Of a stretch of DNA of 64,000 nt, positions 1-10,924 are shown in pieces (position 1 is the stretch's first letter; each line of letters opens with the position of its first letter). This DNA comes from Periconia sp. R9002 (lineage: Eukaryota > Ascomycota > Dothideomycetes > Pleosporales > Periconiaceae). Location of the stretch: positions 62,001 to 126,000 of the forward strand of contig JAMAHW010000068.1 of assembly GCA_023627715.1 (NCBI GenBank). Direction: 5' to 3'. Made by a program: the position numbers and the translations under genes. The notes under the pieces are model-generated. The model saw only the letters and a list, made by a program, of their open reading frames with translations. It searched no databases and had not been told where the DNA came from.

Positions 1-2201
1 AGTTCTCGTCTCATCTTTCCATTCCGCCCTGAAGGCTTCCCATTCACTGCTCCCACTCAGCTCCTTCATCGCTTGCAGGCTCGTGTTACCAATGTGGCAT
101 CCAATGGGATGTGCGGTATAACTGTGGCCGTGAAGAAGAGCGTCAGACTTTTCGTCGCCAAGAAACGCTTCAAATATGCTATCAGATGCGACTGTCGCAC
201 TGAGAGGAAGTAAACCCCCAGTGAGAAGTTTCGCGTGGATTGAGATATCAGGGTGTGTTTCCAGGAAAGAAGCGGAGCTGAAACGACCAAGACGATAGAG
301 GCCCGTGAATACTTCGTCGAAAACGACAGGCAAACCAGTCCAAGCGTTCGTATCTTCTGGTGTGTCTGCAGACTCAACGAATTTGTACCCACGCACAACT
401 TCTACAAGGGTTCGCTGAAAAACCGGGTCAACAAAAAGCATACCGCCTGCACCAAGGATGATAGGCTCCATAACCAGTGCGCCATACTTTCGGTCTTGTT
501 TTTTGACGAGGTTGTCTAGTTGTTGGGTGATATATGTTTTATAGAGGAACTGGGGTCCTCTTTTCTCGAAGTCAAAAACATCATCCAGGCTATCAAACTC
601 CACAGCATCTCCGAAATCTTGCTTCGCATCAGCGGGTGGCTCAACAATCCATTTCCCTTTTCTCATTTTAACGGTTGGAAAATCGAGCCAGTAACCACGT
701 CCGCGATACCAGTCCACCTTTTTGTTGTAGATACAGGGCTCCGATGCATCCATGGCACCAATAGTGTCTCCGTGGTAGCTCCCTTTCAAGCCTAGCACGC
801 CGATGTCCGAAGAAGTATCCCAGTTGTAACGCAAGCACGAGGCACGTAGAGCCATCTTGATACCCACTTCGGTAGCAGTGCTCCCGTTATCCGTGTAGAA
901 GCACTTGGTCAGGCGCGGATTGTTCAAACCACCAAGGAGCCTCTCGGCAAGTGTGATTGCTGGTTGGTGGGTGGCTCCAGCAAACATAACATGGCCATAT
1001 CGGCCTGCAGCATAAGCTGCCGCCAAAGAGAGTTTTGGGTTTCCGTGGCCAAGTCCTTGTGTCCACCAAGATGCAGAACCATCGAATGCGGGATAGAAGA
1101 GGGGATGGTCAGTGCTATTCTTCAAGCTACCGGTTGATTTTCCTGCTTGCTTGGTCTGGAAGTAATCCCCATAGGCCGAATCAAACACGAGTATGTCTTC
1201 AGGCTTTTCAATATGTTTATGCTGTGTGAAAGGGTGCCATATCGACTTGCTTGTCCGGGATGCTATGCTATCAAGTTCTTCCAGCCGCTTGCCATGTTGG
1301 TTAATGAGATGATCAGCAATTTTATGAAGTTCCCGGGAGTCACTTTCCGTGCTGTAATACTTTCGCATCTTCTCAATTTCGTAGTCAGGGGTGGCATCTT
1401 GCAAGTCCGGGATCCACAACGGTTCAAAAGTGGCGATATCTCTTTCCTCAAAGTACGCGCGTAAATACTCGGAGTTTTTGTACATTCCTTTGTCGTCGAA
1501 GCAAACAACAGCAGCAACATCATAGCCACGCATAATCAAGGATTCAGAAGCTGAGATCGTGCAGGCGATACCACCTAGTCTATGGTCACCAACGAGGATT
1601 ACTGGCATACGCAGAGGACGGAACAAGTCTGCTTGTGGAACGCCTGATGGACCGGGACTGAGTACGCCTCCAGCAGTTTCAACAATAGCAAGTCCCGCAG
1701 AGTTGCAATGTTCGATATTATGAGATGAAAATTCTTGAAGTTGAGAAAAAAGCTTTTGAACGATAGCTCTATCGCTGGGCTAGTCGCTGTCAGCTTCAAG
1801 TGAAATTGCCCAGCTCGTTCACAACGGTACCTACAATTTTCCCCGAATCTCTCGCGGCGACATGAGGGCTCACAGCTTCCTTAAACTGAAAAAGAGTTGC
1901 CGCTTTGGATCCGGTATATTTCTGAAAATAGCTGCGTTTTTGTAAGTCACTGCACCATGACCTTCACTGATACAACCAAAGCTGTCCACGCTAAAGACAC
2001 GACTCACCCATCATCAGCCTCATTGGCTGGCCCCGTGGACACCGGCTTGATGTAACGCAAGTTCCAATTGGAATCTTTCCTTCTTTTTAAAAAGTGCGAA
2101 CCCAGTAGAGTTGAGAACACAGTCTTGCCAACTCCAGTATTGGCACCATAGACTTGCACCGCAATCAGATTTTTCCACAGTGGCGTAGGGATTCGAGCCA
2201 T
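1..2201 (-). CDS. bioDA: bifunctional dethiobiotin synthetase / DAPA aminotransferase (partial, C-terminus beyond left edge)
   Basis: Two consecutive steps of biotin synthesis in one protein: 7-keto-8-aminopelargonate to DAPA (PLP, SAM donor) and DAPA to dethiobiotin (ATP, CO2). Exons are 2201-2008, 1931-1835 and 1779 to the edge; introns are 76 and 55 nt and the phases agree. 690 residues are visible. The N-terminal synthetase domain (about 1-245) has the P-loop GANTGVGKT at residues 19-27, PVSTGP, VETAGGVLSPGPSG and GDHRLGGI. The aminotransferase domain follows, with KSIWHPFTQ, the PLP-lysine block HAKLLTGGLLPL and HSYTAHPIGC. The frame is still open at base 1, so the stop lies outside. The start is the only ATG just before the P-loop domain. 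It is divergent from bioF, with 402 bp between starts. The fused order is the usual one in fungi and plants. The second intron boundary (GTAGGT donor, CTAG acceptor) is the least certain part. Confidence 0.93.
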
Positions 2202-2603
2202 TTAAGGCACAGGAGAGCAAATAAAAAACCAATGAAAATAATCACGTTGACCTAAATCTATCGAAAGTCGAATAGAAAAGAATGCCGATGGGTAGGAATG
2301 ACAGGGAGCTTCAACGGATCAATGGAAATGGGGCAGGGATGTGTGTCATTAGCTAATGCAAAGACGGAGAAACGATGACTGCAAGCAAAATTACGAGATC
2401 AATATACTAATTGACAAGCTATTTCAAAGTTGTCCCTGCAATAGATCAGCGTTGGATCGATCTGCCCCACTAACCCCCGCTTCTTTTGTTGAGTTGTTCC
2501 CAACGCGCGCATTTAACCGGCGATGCCGCCATGGGTAGGGTAGTACCCCCTCCGCAGATCATAAATTCGCAGTGTGAAAGCAAATCGTCTCAAGATATAA
2601 GGA
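2202..2603. promoter_or_regulatory. shared intergenic promoter region of bioDA and bioF
   Basis: 402 bp between two divergent starts. It must hold both promoters. I see no motif that I can name with confidence; the part next to bioF is GC-rich, the part next to bioDA AT-rich. Co-regulation of the two genes from here is an inference from the arrangement. Confidence 0.5.
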
Positions 2604-3956
2604 ATGAAGAAAAAAACGGAACTTGACACCCCTCTGGAACGCGATTTTCAAGATCTACTTGACCGCCGTCGCGCCAATTCCACCCTGCGCAACCTGACCG
2701 TTAACTCCAACAAGATTGATTTTTCGTCCAACGATTTCCTCTCATTGTCCAAAAATCCATCGCTCAAAACAGCTTTTCTTGATGAGCTTCAACGGGCAAA
2801 GCAGCAGATTGGAAGTGGCGGATCGAGATTGCTAGACGGAAACTCGAAATATGCTGAGGATCTGGAAGAAGAAATCGCCTCTTTTCATGGAGCTGAGTCG
2901 GGACTATTATTCAACTCAGGATTCGATGCTAATGCAGGATTCTTTGCCTGCGTGCCTCAGAAAGGGGATGTCGTGGTATACGATGAGTTGATTCATGCTA
3001 GCGTGCATGATGGGATGAGGATGTCAAGAGCAGACAAAACCGTGCCCTTCAGGCACAACTGTGTGCAGGATCTAAAGGACGTATTGATGAATCTACGGAG
3101 AGATCAAAGGAATGTCAAAACGCTGAAGAGCAGACCCACACATATTTTCGTCGCTGTTGAGTCGATATACAGTATGGATGGCGACGTGGCTCCTCTCCGC
3201 TCCATTGTTGAAACAGTCGAAAAAACACTGCCCAAGGGAACCGGCTACATCGTCGTCGATGAAGCGCACGCAACAGGCGTGGTAGGGCCTCAAGGTCGTG
3301 GACTGGTATCGCATCTCGGTTTGGAACGCCACATTTTTGCCAGGCTTCATACATTCGGGAAAGCAATGGCTTGCAATGGCGGTGAGAAAATTGCGACAAA
3401 ATCGGTCCACATTAGGCATGTGTATTAACAGAGTAAAGCTATCCTACTTGGCTCACGTATTTTGCGGCATTACTTGATCAACTACGCTCGCCCTTTGATC
3501 TATACGACGTCCATGTCGTTTCCCATGCTTTCTGCAGTCCGAGCGTCTTATTCGCTATTGAAAAGTGGAAGAACAGATCCATTGGCATCTAAACTCCAGT
3601 GTTTGATAGAAGAGTTATTCGACCGGTTGCAAATTCTGAGAGAACCGGCATTTCAGGCGTTTCTGACGTTGCCTGCGGAGCGTCCGAAGAGTCCAATCTT
3701 CTCTATCCAGACAAATGAACCAAAGCCTTTGGCCATATTTTTACAGGAGAGGGGAATGATGGTAAGAGCCGTTGTACCGCCGACAGTTCCGGAAGGCACT
3801 TCACGCGTTAGGGTTTGCTTGCATGCGGGGAATACTGTGGGAGAAATCAAAGAATTAGTAGCTGCTATGGAAGAGTGGTGTATAGAGCGTTCGCGGGTCG
3901 TTGAAACAAATACTATTCGGACGGTAAAGAGGAATGTCACTCGAGCACATTTGTAG
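2604..3956 (+). CDS. bioF: 8-amino-7-oxononanoate synthase (KAPA synthase), peroxisomal
   Basis: PLP enzyme that joins pimeloyl-CoA and L-alanine, the first committed step of biotin synthesis. Exons 2604-3381 and 3439-3956 give 431 residues. Family marks: SSNDFLSL near the N-terminus, GSGGSRLLDGN, FNSGFDAN, the DEAHATGVVG block, and the PLP-lysine motif HTFGKAMACNGA, whose last Ala codon spans the intron. LINYARPLIYTT follows. The protein ends in Ala-His-Leu, a plausible type 1 peroxisomal signal, as known for fungal BioF. The 57-nt intron starts GTGAG. Two AGs at 3430-3433 give premature stops, so the acceptor must be the AAAG at 3435-3438, which restores the conserved Ala-Ile-Leu. It lies between bioDA and bioB. 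Confidence 0.94.
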
Positions 3957-4392
3957 TTCGATACTAGTCAGAACAATTGATAGAGGAATCCCCTCAACGA
4001 AATGTCGAGATGAGCATGCATCCAGTCGATTGCCGATTCAAGGGAAGGTCATATTTTTTAAAGGTCGTAAGCCCGGAGTGCCGCGCGTCAGCGCGGTAAG
4101 CTAGCTATAGACGTTAAAAGATAGGCAAATGAAGCGCGAATTTCCAACCAGTACCTAATTGTTTTACGCACGAAGAATATGTGATGCGCAGGGAAGAAGA
4201 TTCCATACTGGGAACGGGTATTTGAAATCATATTTGTTGATTTGGACTCCCTTTTGTCCCCACTTATAAATGTCAACAGCGGGTAACCCGCATAAGAAAG
4301 ACAGCTTTCAGAATAACTATTTGGCACTATATTTCACATCTATCTACTTGATCGAGGCCATTAAAGCAGCAGACAAGCCAATCAAAACTCGC
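3957..4392. other. convergent 3' region between bioF and bioB, with a short hairpin
   Basis: 436 bp between two convergent stops; no gene seen. A perfect 6-bp stem with a 4-base loop (CCGCGC GTCA GCGCGG) lies at 4081-4096. It could fold in either transcript. A role in 3' end formation is only a guess. Confidence 0.5.
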
Positions 4393-5663
4393 TTATACGG
4401 CCGCAACATTTGCAGTAGAAGATGCGGTAAAGGCTTCTGTGCTTCCCAACGCGGATTGAGCCCCACTCTGCGCATCAACAATTTCCTGCTGCCCTCCAAC
4501 GGTCTCATGGCTCTCCATCGGTCTCAGTCCCCATCTTTCAAACATTGCCTTGTCTTCTTCCCACCCGTTACAAGCCGTTGTCAACATCTTCTCACCGGTG
4601 AAGACAGCGTTGGCGCCAGCCATGAAACACATCATCTGCTTCTCTTCCCGCATTGTGTGTCGGCCAGCGGCAAGTCGAATGATGGTGGTTGGCAGGACAA
4701 GCCGAGCGGTGGCAATAGTGCGAAGAATAGCATCAAACGAAATAGGTTTGCTTTCGCCGAGAGGCGTGCCTTTGATCGGTACCAGAGCATTCACAGGGAA
4801 AGATTCGGGATGTGCCGGGAGAGTTGCGACGGTGTGAATAAGACCGACATGGTCCTGAGGCTTTTCTCCAAGTCCAAGAATACCGCCAGTGCAGACGTGG
4901 ATGCCTGCCTTCTGGACATTGTCAATCGTGGCTAGGCGCTCGTCATACGATCGTGTGGTGATGACGCTGGGGTAGTGCTCTCTTGAGGTATCTACGTTGT
5001 GGTTATACGCGGTCAAACCAGCATCTTTGAGTTCCTTTGCCTGCTCAGCATTGATCATGCCCAGTGTGACACAAGCTTCCATTCCCAAAGATCGTACTCC
5101 TTTGACCATTTCCTTGATATTTTTGAGATTTGTTTTCCGGCCACGCATGTCGCGCCAGGCAGCGCCCATGCAGAAACGAGAGCTTCCGTTGGCTTTCGCA
5201 ATTCTGGCAGCTTCGAGTACGGATTCGACGTCCACGATCTTAGATGCCTTCAGACCAGTGTTGTAGCGGGATGACTGAGCACAGTAACTGCAGTCTTCAC
5301 TGCAACCCCCGGTCTTGATGTTCATCAGAGTACACATCTGAATCGCTGAGGGGTTATGGAAGCGACGGTGGACGGAAGCCTCTCGAAATGAGTTACGCAC
5401 TTGTATCAAATCATATGGGAACGTACTGCAGCATATGTGAGATCAAGAAGAGGTTGGTTGTAAACCTCGGAGATTTGTTCTTTCGTCCATGATGTTCGTG
5501 GGGCTTCAGCTCTCACAGCCTCTTCAAACACTGACGCCAAGGCAGGAATTTGTGGTGGTGCATCTTTAAGGACGGAGGATACGGGAGCAGAGATAACAGT
5601 GCTGAATGGGCGCGTTTGGACAAGTGCTGCAGTCCTCAGTCCAGCATATCTCAAGAAAGCCAT
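4393..5663 (-). CDS. bioB: biotin synthase (radical SAM), mitochondrial
   Basis: Inserts sulfur into dethiobiotin to make biotin. Exons 5663-5427 and 5379-4393 give 407 residues. The radical-SAM cluster motif is CSEDCSYC (C-x3-C-x2-C), inside TLMNIKTGGCSEDCSYCAQSS. Other family blocks are RFCMGAAWRDMRGR, VTLGM, HNVDTSREHYP and CTGGILGLGE. I chose the ATG at 5663 because it begins an Arg-rich, Ser/Thr-rich leader (MAFLRYAGLRTAALVQTRPF) typical of a mitochondrial presequence; the upstream open frame has no ATG. The intron is only 47 nt (GTACGT to GAGAG) and joins TYAA to ASVHRRFH. The Ala/Ser/Gly-rich tail beyond the barrel is not conserved. It completes the biotin cluster, so the pathway is spread over peroxisome (BioF) and mitochondrion (BioB). 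Confidence 0.95.
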
Positions 5664-6478
5664 TCCTGCTGTTGTGATATGGTGAGTTGTAGGATCAGTG
5701 GTGCGCAGGACCCTGTACACAGTCACACAGTATAGACCAATTAAAGTGGGGTTGTAGTAATATCGCTATATATTAACCGGGAAGTGTTGAGAGCTACTAG
5801 CTTGACGGATACCCACGGTCGGGCTCTCTCCGCGGGCTGCGGCCCTCGAAAAACACATAGAAAATACTAATTGTGCAGACGGCCGGAAGAGAAGCCCAAC
5901 CAACAACGGCTTGTCTAGTACTGCAAGGATTGATGCAAATCGCGGGATCGACACAAGCACGTGGGAGTCTAAAAGACTTTTACAACCGTCCTTGCCTCAT
6001 GGATCATATACACAGACAGAAATATCAAGTCTCATTAAAATAAATCACCCTAGCCTACATTCTGGGCGTCTCTTTGGGCAACCTCCGCTGACTACCTATT
6101 CTCGCTTACTCGTGGGTGTTCAATGACTGTTGTTGGCCAGATCGACCCTTTCGGCTGCTCCCGTGTTATTTGCATGCTAATATTAGCGTACTCCTGTCAG
6201 CTAAAGACATTACATGATTAGCAAAAATTCGCCGAGCTGCTGAATCGGGGTCAGTGCGCAGATAGTCGCTCGGGATATCCCACAGAAGCGAATTGAAACG
6301 ACATCAGATAACGAAAAAGCCGAAACAGATACAAATTCAAAAAATGGAATATGTGTAGAAATGTCAATGATTCGTTGACCTTGAAACTATTTTCGACCTG
6401 CGCGTATAGAACGCGGAGACTGACCAACTACGGCGACAATATTTTCAAGTTGATCCCACAATGCCACTCCAAAATTGT
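5664..6478. other. intergenic, bioB promoter side
   Basis: 815 bp with no supported gene. Open frames here are short, without recognisable domains. It should contain the bioB promoter (right of 5663) and the 3' region of the SRR1-like gene. Confidence 0.5.
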
Positions 6479-7675
6479 TCAAGCGTCGCTAGCAGGTGAG
6501 GACGGGCTCTGAGGCTGCACGTAGACCGCCATCCCCGCGCGATTTTCCGTCAGAACCTTCTTATGACATCGTTGAGCCCACTCATACGCATATGGGTCTG
6601 GATCATCAGTCGTAGGTACGCCAAACCCATCCCATCCACACCGATCCATCATCTTCTTGTAGTACTGCTGTTTTTCCACTTGCCCGTCTTTGAGAATGGG
6701 GTGTTCGAACATGCCGGCAACACCCTTTGGCCATGTCTTATGAATACAGATCTGTAGGACCGGGATTGAGGGGGTGTAGCTGACGACAAATGTATGCTCG
6801 TCTATTTCCATGATGCCGTCCATGTCCGATAAAACCTTGATGCCGAACGTGTCTTCTATGTACTTGGTGCCAACCTTGCAGTAGGCGGGATCTTGCGCGT
6901 ACACGTTCTCAATCGGGTGGCCGTGTTTCTTGAGGACATCTCGAATAGTGACCGTGATCAGGTGCTGCTCATAATGACCCTCCCACCAATTGTCCCACAG
7001 CTGATTCTCATCATCACCGTATGGCGCGATGCAGCCGAGACCGAGGCAGACGATCTTGCGCACTTGCCTCATCTTAGACGCGTACTCTGCGAGAAAAGAG
7101 CAAAGGTCCTCACGTACGCTGGATTGTTCCTATTTCGCAGTCCAGCTGGCAAAACGACCTTCGTCTGCTACTCCATTCCCGGTGCAATCTTCGATAGCCG
7201 CAACCTTCCATGGCGATTTGTTTATGGTCAGCGATGAAATCTCTTTGGCGTGATTCCCGACAGTATGACGACCGCCATAGCGATCGTCCGCCAAGTGGCA
7301 TAAGAAGTTGTAGCCGATCTCATACTTCCAATACTCTCCGTCCTCCAACTCTCCGTTCTGACGAACCCTAGTTACATGCTTATTCCCAAAGATGTCGATC
7401 GCTGTGTAGATATCGTTGTTCTTTTCCACCGTTTTCAGTTCGTTTTGAATGTGTTGCAGACGCTTCTCGGAGAATAGAAGGCCATGGTTTTTGCAGGCTT
7501 GGAGTATGGGCGCTGTATCGACTTCGAACAACACATCATCGTCACGCTCGTCCTTGTACCATTTCCCGTCTTCGCGTCGCTCACAGTTTTTGAGTCGCAG
7601 GTATTGAAAATTATGGGGAGGCTCAGTCTCTTGGCTTTTGCTGCTCACCGATGACGTTTCAGTATTGTTACTCAT
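6479..7675 (-). pseudogene. SRR1-like domain protein gene with an in-frame TAG
   Basis: The second half (below 7080) reads MRQVRKIVCLGLGCIAPYG, YQHLITVTIRDVL-like and an acidic-aromatic tail, which fits the SRR1-like domain (plant SRR1 and fungal relatives; exact biochemical role unknown). The first half starts at ATG 7675 and runs open to a TAG at 7130-7132. The same frame then continues as EQSSVREDLCSFLAEYASKM straight into the SRR1 core. The simplest reading is a nonsense mutation or sequencing error in one 398-residue frame. A 42-nt phase-0 intron (GTAGCA to AAATAG, 7130-7171) would also bypass the stop, but it is very short and lacks a clear branch site. The function and the intactness are both open. 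Confidence 0.6.
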
Positions 7676-8234
7676 GATGTATGTGTGGTGATTCGGTGCA
7701 ATGTGCTTCGTGTATCGCCATCTGCTAGCGAATGGACATTTAAATATTGAAACAAGTACTGCACGCAAGACGTGTTTGTGCGCAAGCCGTTTTACACGAC
7801 GTAAAACAAACATACGATTACCGCGTGACTGTATACTTGACCCTTTCATGGGCAGGTTTGATATGTTATTTGCTGTTTTCTGTCTTCCTATCAATGTTCG
7901 TGACACGATACGCTCAACGATGGAGGGAGCATTGGGTTAGCGCTTGTGCTTTGCTCGTGACACCTGCAAACTTGTATGCTCATCAGAAGGGCCTATCTGA
8001 AGTCTTATCAGTATTCACATGTGGGACGTGCTTCGGGGCCAAGCTTTTCTAAACTGTGCGAGCTTGTCACTCCGGAACAGTGACTTACAGCCTTTCCATT
8101 CCTGCACAACCGACCGTGACGTGGACACCATCAATCACTCGTCCAAGGACGCAACAATAAAGACGGCATTCTGACCACGTCTTGTTCTTATCTCAGAAAC
8201 TCACAGTCGACAATAATCGTCAAGCTACATCATC
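7676..8234. other. intergenic between SRR1-like gene and GNAT gene
   Basis: 559 bp between divergent starts, presumably two promoters. An open frame runs through part of it on the plus strand but shows no domain. Nothing else seen. Confidence 0.45.
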
Positions 8235-8886
8235 ATGCCTCCTATTCTTCCCTCCACTGATGTTTTCACAGAAGTCTCAACAACTCGGCCCTTACACAAA
8301 AACATCGCAGCATACGCCACCGAACGTCTCATCGTCCGACCACTAGTGGAGTCTGATTTTGAAGCATACCACCTCATCCTCAAGCAACCAGAACCCATGC
8401 AAGCTTACGGCGTCGACGCAATGCCCGAACCGCGCACGGCTCGAGTGTGGTTTGATCAATTCCAAGCCGAAGCAAGAGTCGGCATCTTCCTCAAGAGAAT
8501 CTGGCACGAGTTCCTAGACAACAACGAAGGAGAATTGATCGGCGAGGGAATGGTGTACAGAGTGGTCAATCAATGGCCTAGAGTGTATTACGTGTTCAAG
8601 AAAGAACACTGGGGACAAGGATACGCCACGGAATTCCTCGAATCGTTTCTTGGAAGCTTGGTGGAATCTACCGCGAGAAAGGGTGAAAATGTTTGTTGAG
8701 GAGATATCTCTTGACAGTGATGAGAAGGGGGATGTAGCAGAGCGATTATGTGCTGAGATTGACAAGGAAAATGAGACATGTTGGAGGGTGGTGGAAAAGG
8801 CAGGGTATGAATTGCTCGGAGAAGTCGAAAGAGGTGATGGGAAGATTGGTCTCTTTTGGCGTATCAAGACAAGTTTCTACAAATGA
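8235..8886 (+). pseudogene. GNAT-family N-acetyltransferase gene with a one-base frameshift
   Basis: The first frame (8235 to about 8648) begins at ATG and has the RimJ/RimL-like pattern TERLIVRPLVESDFEAYH, then YYVFKKEHWGQGYATEFLESF, which contains the acetyl-CoA-binding Gly-x-Gly-Tyr-Ala segment. After TTT at 8646-8648 the family continues in the +1 frame from 8650 as LEAWWNLPRERVKMFVEEI and WRVVEKAGYELLGEV, the usual GNAT C-terminus, to a stop at 8886. Reading 8649 as an extra C joins both halves into about 216 residues. No GT-AG intron can do this without deleting the cofactor site. Either a recent frameshift or an indel in the sequence. Substrate unknown. Confidence 0.75.
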
Positions 8887-8984
8887 CGGCATTTTCTTAA
8901 CCTCTTAAAACTCTACTTGCTGGTGCATTCATGACGTGGCTTGAGACGTAGTTGGTATTTTAGATCCCAGCTCACGTCCACGTG

Positions 8985-9012
8985 CACTCACTCACTCACT
9001 CACTCACTCACT
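8985..9012. repeat. ACTC tetranucleotide repeat
   Basis: About seven tandem copies of ACTC, about 160 bp upstream of the ATG of the coiled-coil gene. A simple microsatellite, probably in its 5' leader or promoter. Confidence 0.9.
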
Positions 9013-9171
9013 CTCACGTTCACCGGCCCAGACAGTATCGGCGTCGGATTAATTTATGTCCGTGCTCCCCAAAATACTACTGATGTCCAAGACTTGACTC
9101 ACCAGACTAAAACCGCACAAAAGTCGAAGAGATATACCCAAATCTCTTTTCATCGTCACATCACATCAACC

Positions 9172-10383
9172 ATGGCTTCCGCTCCAGCTACCGATTCCCA
9201 GTGGCATGGCACCGACCAAGAAGCAGGTGAGTTACAGGCTGCTTTCTACGCGCTCGTTCACAAAACGAACGATGCTGCGGAAAAGAAAGCGCTTTCTATC
9301 GAACTCAATAGTGAAGAGTTCGCGACCCTTTCCCCGGTAGAGCAGCGTGATTGCGAACATCAGCATGCCTACCAGATGCTCAAGCAGACTGCGCTTGATT
9401 ATGTGTCTCTCCATGAGCAAGAAAAAGCTGGCTTGTTGGATCGAGCCGTCAAAGCCGAGCTTGCGCTAGAAGAAGAGCGCGCTCGAGCTCTCCAACAAGA
9501 GCGCAAAATCCGGGTCGAAGAACGCTGTGCTGCTTTCAGTACGCGTGTCGAGGTCGACAGGATACGCACAAAAGCGGTCGAAATGGAGCCCGCAGCCGAG
9601 CGCAAGTTGAAAGCGCTCGAAGCTCAAGAAAAGGACCTCGCCGAGAGGCAGGATACCTACAAAGATGAGCTCCGCCGCGTTGCCGAGCTGGCAATCACTT
9701 GTAACGCGAAGCAGCTCGTGGATGCTGAACACCAGGGCTACACCCGTGGTGTTCAGCGCGTTCTCGATAAAGACGAGAGTAAGTATCTGAAGCTTTGGGA
9801 GCATTGGTCCAGCATCCAAGACAAACTTGCAATGGACCTGGAACAAGCTAAACTGCTGTGCGAGGACATAGAGCGATGTGCCCTATCGCCTGAAGAGTGG
9901 GACATCAGGTCCACGGAACTGCGTGAACGTAAGTTGCGCAATGAGCCACAGTCTGCAGAGCAAGCAGACTTTCAGGAGCGAATTAAAAACGCTCGCTCCG
10001 TTTCTGAAGCCGAGGGCATTCTTAAAGCCCTTCGAGCTCTCACCGCGGCATCTCTCTTCGCCAAGGACAAAATCACCCGCGAAGAGATGGTCAAGTTCTC
10101 CAACGTGGACGATCGCAACAGTCCACTTCATCCAGCTCGCATCGGCATCAAGGTTGGCGCCATGATAATACGAGATGTCCTGTATCGCAAACACCGCATC
10201 TCTGATCTCAAGTGCAAAACCCCTCTGTCTTCGTACACAGAGGATGATATGGAACCTCCTGGCGACATCGAAGAATTGCCACGCGCCTTCTTCCAGATGT
10301 GGGGTGGGATCAAGAGGGGTGCCAATGTTGTCGGGGAGCAACTCGAGAAGCAACCGCTGCTAGAGGAAGAGCAGCAAAAGTGA
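9172..10383 (+). CDS. coiled-coil orphan protein, function unknown
   Basis: Uninterrupted 403-residue frame. I took the ATG at 9172 (context CAACCATGG); the frame is open further upstream but crosses the ACTC repeat and looks untranslated. Residues about 90-180 are rich in Glu, Arg, Ala, Lys and Gln with heptad-like spacing (for example ALEEERARALQQERKIRVEER), so a long coiled coil is likely. The C-terminal third is more globular, with the segment FFQMWGGIKRGANVVGEQ near the end. There is no signal peptide or membrane segment. I do not recognise the family. The A/G-rich codon use is normal for the window, which supports a real gene. No intron is needed. Confidence 0.7.
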   Translation: MASAPATDSQWHGTDQEAGELQAAFYALVHKTNDAAEKKALSIELNSEEFATLSPVEQRDCEHQHAYQMLKQTALDYVSLHEQEKAGLLDRAVKAELALEEERARALQQERKIRVEERCAAFSTRVEVDRIRTKAVEMEPAAERKLKALEAQEKDLAERQDTYKDELRRVAELAITCNAKQLVDAEHQGYTRGVQRVLDKDESKYLKLWEHWSSIQDKLAMDLEQAKLLCEDIERCALSPEEWDIRSTELRERKLRNEPQSAEQADFQERIKNARSVSEAEGILKALRALTAASLFAKDKITREEMVKFSNVDDRNSPLHPARIGIKVGAMIIRDVLYRKHRISDLKCKTPLSSYTEDDMEPPGDIEELPRAFFQMWGGIKRGANVVGEQLEKQPLLEEEQQK

Positions 10384-10924
10384 AGTTTCATCCAAGAAAC
10401 CCTTTCTTCTCGACCTGGCATCCTTAAAAAAAAACCTCCAAAATAAGCTCAATGTAAAGAGCTCCGGTGGTTTTCCGCTTTCAATGCGAAGAAAGCGGTT
10501 TTTATCCTCCAAAGTTCAAGTTGAAGAGCTTTGACATCGTCCATAGAAATTACATAGAAATCAATAAAAAAATATGTACAATATATCACCTCCAACTTCT
10601 AAAGATGACTGCGCGTTTTCCCACGTTTTTATTCCCTTGTATCGTCCTCAATGCTTCCTTCTCAAGGAGCCTTCATTTAGTTTGGTTCAAGCTAGGAGTT
10701 TAAAAGCTTTGTGTCGATACCCAGGGCATGTGGCAATATCCTGTCAGGATCAATTAAATTTTCAATTCCATGCATTTTTTTCTTTTGAGTAAAGATAACC
10801 CTGGGTACCATCAAATACCTATCACAACTACCTTAATGCTCTACACTGCCTTTCTTGATAATACAACACGTGCCCATTGACGCGTTTTTTAATTCATCTA
10901 AATGCAGGTAACGAGATTCCTATC
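10384..10924. other. intergenic, nothing recognised
   Basis: About 540 bp of AT-rich sequence after the coiled-coil gene, with an A-run near 10427. Short open frames only. Confidence 0.45.

Noticed and set aside
3382..3433. Apparent frameshift in bioF at its intron
   Set aside because: The first two AG acceptors break the frame, but AG at 3437-3438 gives a 57-nt intron and the conserved Ala-Ile-Leu. The gene is intact.
4270..4935. 221-residue plus-strand frame opposite bioB
   Set aside because: Mostly antisense to the conserved biotin synthase exon; no domain of its own.
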